In this document: positions 41,738-44,257 of the stretch, in pieces
How the letters are laid out: every line of letters begins with the position of its first letter
Numbering within the stretch: position 1 is the first letter of the stretch
Origin: CBCXVS01 sp965178525
Lineage (GTDB): Bacteria; Tectomicrobia; Entotheonellia; Entotheonellales; Entotheonellaceae
Length of the DNA: 44,257 nucleotides
NCBI GenBank assembly: GCA_965178525.1
Contig: CBCXVS010000015.1
Span: forward strand, 1 to 44,257
Direction: 5' to 3'
Notes under the pieces: generated by a model
Seen by the model: only the letters and a program-made list of their open reading frames with translations
Told to the model about the DNA's origin: nothing
The model's database searches: none
Made by a program: the position numbers and the translations under genes

Positions 41738-41826
41738 GCACTTTACATATAGGGCGCCGAGTATCGCTTTGTCAGCCAATTGGAGAAACGCTATACCTAG
41801 GGAACGCCCCTTTGAAAGGTCAGGCT

Positions 41827-42132
41827 ATGGATTCCAAAGGTCTCCTCGGCAGTTTATTCGATTTCTCCTTCACAGAATTCATCACAACACGTGTGATCAG
41901 TATTCTCTTTATTCTTGGTGTTATTGTATCCGGCATAGCCGCGCTCGGTTTCATCATCAGCGGTTTTGCATCCAGTGTCGGAACAGGTATTCTTTTCCTC
42001 ATCCTCTCACCCATTATCTTTCTTATCTACGTGTTGCTAGCACGCATCTGGTGTGAAATGGTGATTGTCATTTTTCGCATTGCTGAAAACACGAGTCGTC
42101 TCGTTGATCAAAATAGGCCGGACACACCGTAG
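41827..42132 (+). CDS. DUF4282 family membrane protein
   Basis: A 101-residue protein with the DUF4282 pattern: a cytoplasmic start with FDFSFTEFITTRVISILF, two hydrophobic helices (about 25-50 and 56-80) and the conserved ending LLARIWCEMVIVIFRIAENT. The function is unknown. The start at 41827 has AAAGG about eight bases upstream; the longer frame would need a TTG. It follows the hydrolase remnant on the same strand by about 90 bases. Confidence 0.85.
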   Translation: MDSKGLLGSLFDFSFTEFITTRVISILFILGVIVSGIAALGFIISGFASSVGTGILFLILSPIIFLIYVLLARIWCEMVIVIFRIAENTSRLVDQNRPDTP

Positions 42133-42164
42133 CCTCCCCATCCCGCAGGTAGGGTCTTGCAGCT

Positions 42165-44257
42165 CTACCTACCGGGCTCGGTAGAGACATGGCGCAGTGC
42201 CGCCAGGAGTTCCGCCACCGGAGCGCCCAAGCGTTCCGCTCGCCGGGCGTGTCGCCAGGCGCGATCGAATTGGCCTTGCTGGTAATGCAGCGAGCCCAGA
42301 TAGACGTGGGCTTCCGCATGCTGAGGCTGCTCTTGTAAGACGTTTTGCAACGCCTTGACGGCGTCAGACAGCCGACGCGCCATCATGTACGCCAGCCCAA
42401 GACGATAGTGCACCTCGGCGCGATCAAAGGCATGCTCACGCTGCGGGCCGGCTTTTGGCGTGGTGAGCAGGGCTTGTAAGGTATCAATCGCCTCCTGCGG
42501 ACGCCGGATGTCTAGCGCCAGAGCGGCGAGGTCGAGACGTGCGGCATGAAAATCGGGTTGCAGGCGTATAGCGGCGCGGAATTCGGTGAGCGCTTGCTCA
42601 TGATCGCCTCGGCGCGCATACGCCACGGCGAGATTGTGCCGGGCTTCGGCCGTGTCGGGATGCTGCGCGACGAGTCGCCGAAAGGTCGTAATGGCCTCAT
42701 CGAGCTGGCCCTGCGCCATGTAGAGCCGCCCCAGATGATTGCGCGCCACGGCCAAAGCCGGATCAAGCTCCAAGGCCCGGCGGAGATGGGTCAGCGCTTC
42801 TGTCCATTGCCCGTGTTCGGTGTAGGCTAGACCGAGGGTCTCATGCGCCGCGGCAAAGGCCGGGTACAGCCGCAACGCCTCTTGGATCGCTGCGATACCC
42901 CGATCGAGTTCGCCTTGCTCCAGGTAGGTGCGCCCGAGGTTGAAATGCGCGCTGGGGAAGGTCGGGTCAACGCGTACCGCCTCAATATAGAGCTGCTGCG
43001 CCAAACCGAGCAATCCGGATTCTTCGTAGCCACTCCCCTGCCGGTCGAGAAAATAGGCATCGGGAACGACTTCGGACAGTTGGCGCACCGTTTGCGCGGC
43101 CTTGTCTTTTTCGCCTTGACGCCAGTAGAGATCGGCCAGATAGCGATAGGGTACCGGCCCGTTCGGCCGGAGCGGCAAAGCCGCCTCAAACGCTGCAGCC
43201 GCCTCCGCATACCGTTCGGCTCGATAGGCGGTGATCCCGGTATGGATGTGGGTGAGATAAGCGTCATCACGCGGGGCCGTCGCCGGCGATTCGGCACGTT
43301 GCGCCACGGTCGCATCGGGCTGACGGCCTTCGACCACCTGCAGGGTCGTGTCTGCCGCCACATCGCGATAGACATCGACCGTCCCGGACGGCCAGGTAAT
43401 CTCGACGCGCGTCGCGCGCGTCGCCTGCCCTAAGCCGAAATGCAGGAGAACATCATTCTGGGACAAATAACTGACCCCCGTTCGGACCATTTGCCGCCGT
43501 ACCGTCGCGCCTGTGTGGACGCGCACGTCGGCCCCAATCCCGTCGCGGTTGCTCGTGCTCCCGGTTAAGCGTAGTTTTAAATAATGGGCCTGACGCGGTG
43601 TATCATTGCGTAAGAGGACAGCCGGGCCTTGATTCTGGCTCAGCACGATGTCCAGGTCGCCGTCGCCATCGTAGTCCGCATAAGCGGCGCCGCGGCCTAC
43701 CCAATCACGGTCCAGACCACTCCCTGACGGAGTGGGTACTTCCCGGAACATGCCGGTACCGAGATTGCGAAACAATTGCGGGCGCTGGGCTCGGGGGGCA
43801 TGGCGTAAGCGCGCTTCATCGACCACGTGGCCATTGACCATGAACAGGTCTTGCAAACCATCCAAATCGGCATCAAAGAAAAACAAGCCGAAAGTCACCG
43901 ACCGGAGGGTGACGCGGCCGATACCGGTGCGCGCGGACATTTCGGCGTACAATTCCCGGTGAAACGTGTCGTCCTGGCGCATGCGGCAATGCAATGTGGT
44001 GGGCTCGCCGACGAAATTGCCGATGGCGATACAGAGCTGATTATCATTATGGGGATAGGCGACGTCAATCCCCATGCCGGCGTATGCGGCTCCCCCCTCG
44101 TCGAGTACGATGCCGGTGCGCACGCCCACATCTTCGAAGCGGCCATCACCAAGGTTGCGCAGCAACAGGCTCGGCGTGCCATCGCTGGCGACAAAGATAT
44201 CCGGCCAGCCATCTTCATCATAGTCGAGAATAGCGGGCGCAAAGGCCCGTGTCCCGG
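42165..44257 (-). CDS. ASPIC/UnbV (CRTAC1-like) TPR protein, N-terminus beyond window
   Basis: The frame is open from the right edge (DYDEDGWPDIFVASDGTPSL) to 42165, giving about 697 codons; the signal sequence and first propeller blades are outside. Visible parts are calcium-loop repeats (DADLDGLQDLFMVNGHVV, DYDGDGDLDIVLSQNQG), the ASPIC/UnbV domain (RDGIGADVRVHTGATVRRQM, then RVEITWPSGTVDVYRD) and about eleven TPR units to the end. It is a clear paralogue of the gene at 32653-35733, with the same domain order and shared phrases such as GGAAYAGMGID/GGVAFAGMGID. It probably has the same, still unknown, envelope role. Confidence 0.87.
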   Translation of the reverse strand, partial: GTRAFAPAILDYDEDGWPDIFVASDGTPSLLLRNLGDGRFEDVGVRTGIVLDEGGAAYAGMGIDVAYPHNDNQLCIAIGNFVGEPTTLHCRMRQDDTFHRELYAEMSARTGIGRVTLRSVTFGLFFFDADLDGLQDLFMVNGHVVDEARLRHAPRAQRPQLFRNLGTGMFREVPTPSGSGLDRDWVGRGAAYADYDGDGDLDIVLSQNQGPAVLLRNDTPRQAHYLKLRLTGSTSNRDGIGADVRVHTGATVRRQMVRTGVSYLSQNDVLLHFGLGQATRATRVEITWPSGTVDVYRDVAADTTLQVVEGRQPDATVAQRAESPATAPRDDAYLTHIHTGITAYRAERYAEAAAAFEAALPLRPNGPVPYRYLADLYWRQGEKDKAAQTVRQLSEVVPDAYFLDRQGSGYEESGLLGLAQQLYIEAVRVDPTFPSAHFNLGRTYLEQGELDRGIAAIQEALRLYPAFAAAHETLGLAYTEHGQWTEALTHLRRALELDPALAVARNHLGRLYMAQGQLDEAITTFRRLVAQHPDTAEARHNLAVAYARRGDHEQALTEFRAAIRLQPDFHAARLDLAALALDIRRPQEAIDTLQALLTTPKAGPQREHAFDRAEVHYRLGLAYMMARRLSDAVKALQNVLQEQPQHAEAHVYLGSLHYQQGQFDRAWRHARRAERLGAPVAELLAALRHVSTEPGR

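Overview
The window reads as a GC-rich, Gram-negative-type bacterial chromosome with lipoproteins, periplasmic sensors, dipeptide-type ABC transport and no recognisable phage or plasmid core. The mix (an isocitrate-lyase-like enzyme, a GrdB/UGSC-like protein, an ACMSD-type amidohydrolase, SMP-30, tandem family-5 solute-binding proteins and ASPIC/UnbV-TPR lipoproteins) resembles large-genome heterotrophs such as Tectomicrobia/Entotheonella or related uncultured lineages. That is an impression from gene content, not a proof of taxonomy. No rRNA, tRNA or CRISPR array was seen.

Layout. 0-3.6 kb: a membrane sensor phosphatase (beta-propeller plus SpoIIE-type PP2C), an Uma2-family nuclease-like protein and small hypotheticals. 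3.8-11.3 kb: a catabolic-looking block with the GrdB/UGSC-like gene (in-frame UGA), an isocitrate lyase/PEP mutase enzyme, an HtrA protease, an OPA-type MFS transporter, an amidohydrolase and a gluconolactonase-like protein. 11.3-14.6 kb: a scrapyard of gene pieces. It holds a sensor/cyclase N-terminus cut off next to a truncated serine recombinase, a nucleotidyltransferase pair, a truncated RelA/SpoT-domain gene, and a BrnT remnant with a full-length BrnA antitoxin. 14.7-21.6 kb: the widespread ATP-grasp / alpha-E / transglutaminase cluster, present here as five genes of which only the central fusion gene is intact. 21.9-24.9 kb: an FmdB zinc ribbon, a small MITE-like element with perfect terminal repeats and target duplication, and a trehalose-6-phosphate synthase whose phosphatase half is cut off by stop codons. 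25-30 kb: one 5-kb gene for a lipoprotein of about 19 Ig-like domains. 30-39.2 kb: two dipeptide-type permeases and two near-duplicate solute-binding proteins, with a large ASPIC/UnbV-TPR lipoprotein between them on the other strand. 39.3-41 kb: an intact-looking insertion sequence. 41-44 kb: an alpha/beta hydrolase with an amber codon just before the catalytic serine, a DUF4282 membrane protein and a second ASPIC/UnbV-TPR gene running off the right edge.

Three themes stand out. First, about eleven genes carry frameshifts, out-of-frame internal deletions or nonsense codons while their neighbours are intact, which suggests ongoing gene decay (or, for the one-base lesions, sequence error). Second, the gaps are rich in small repeats: several different arrays that all have a 7-bp period, and a dispersed inverted repeat next to start sites. 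Third, there are two well-formed regulatory structures: a consensus promoter with a palindromic spacer and a start-site hairpin ahead of the permease genes, and a foldback hairpin that buries the ribosome site and start codon of the transposase. The most interesting biology is the candidate selenocysteine codon at 5206-5208.
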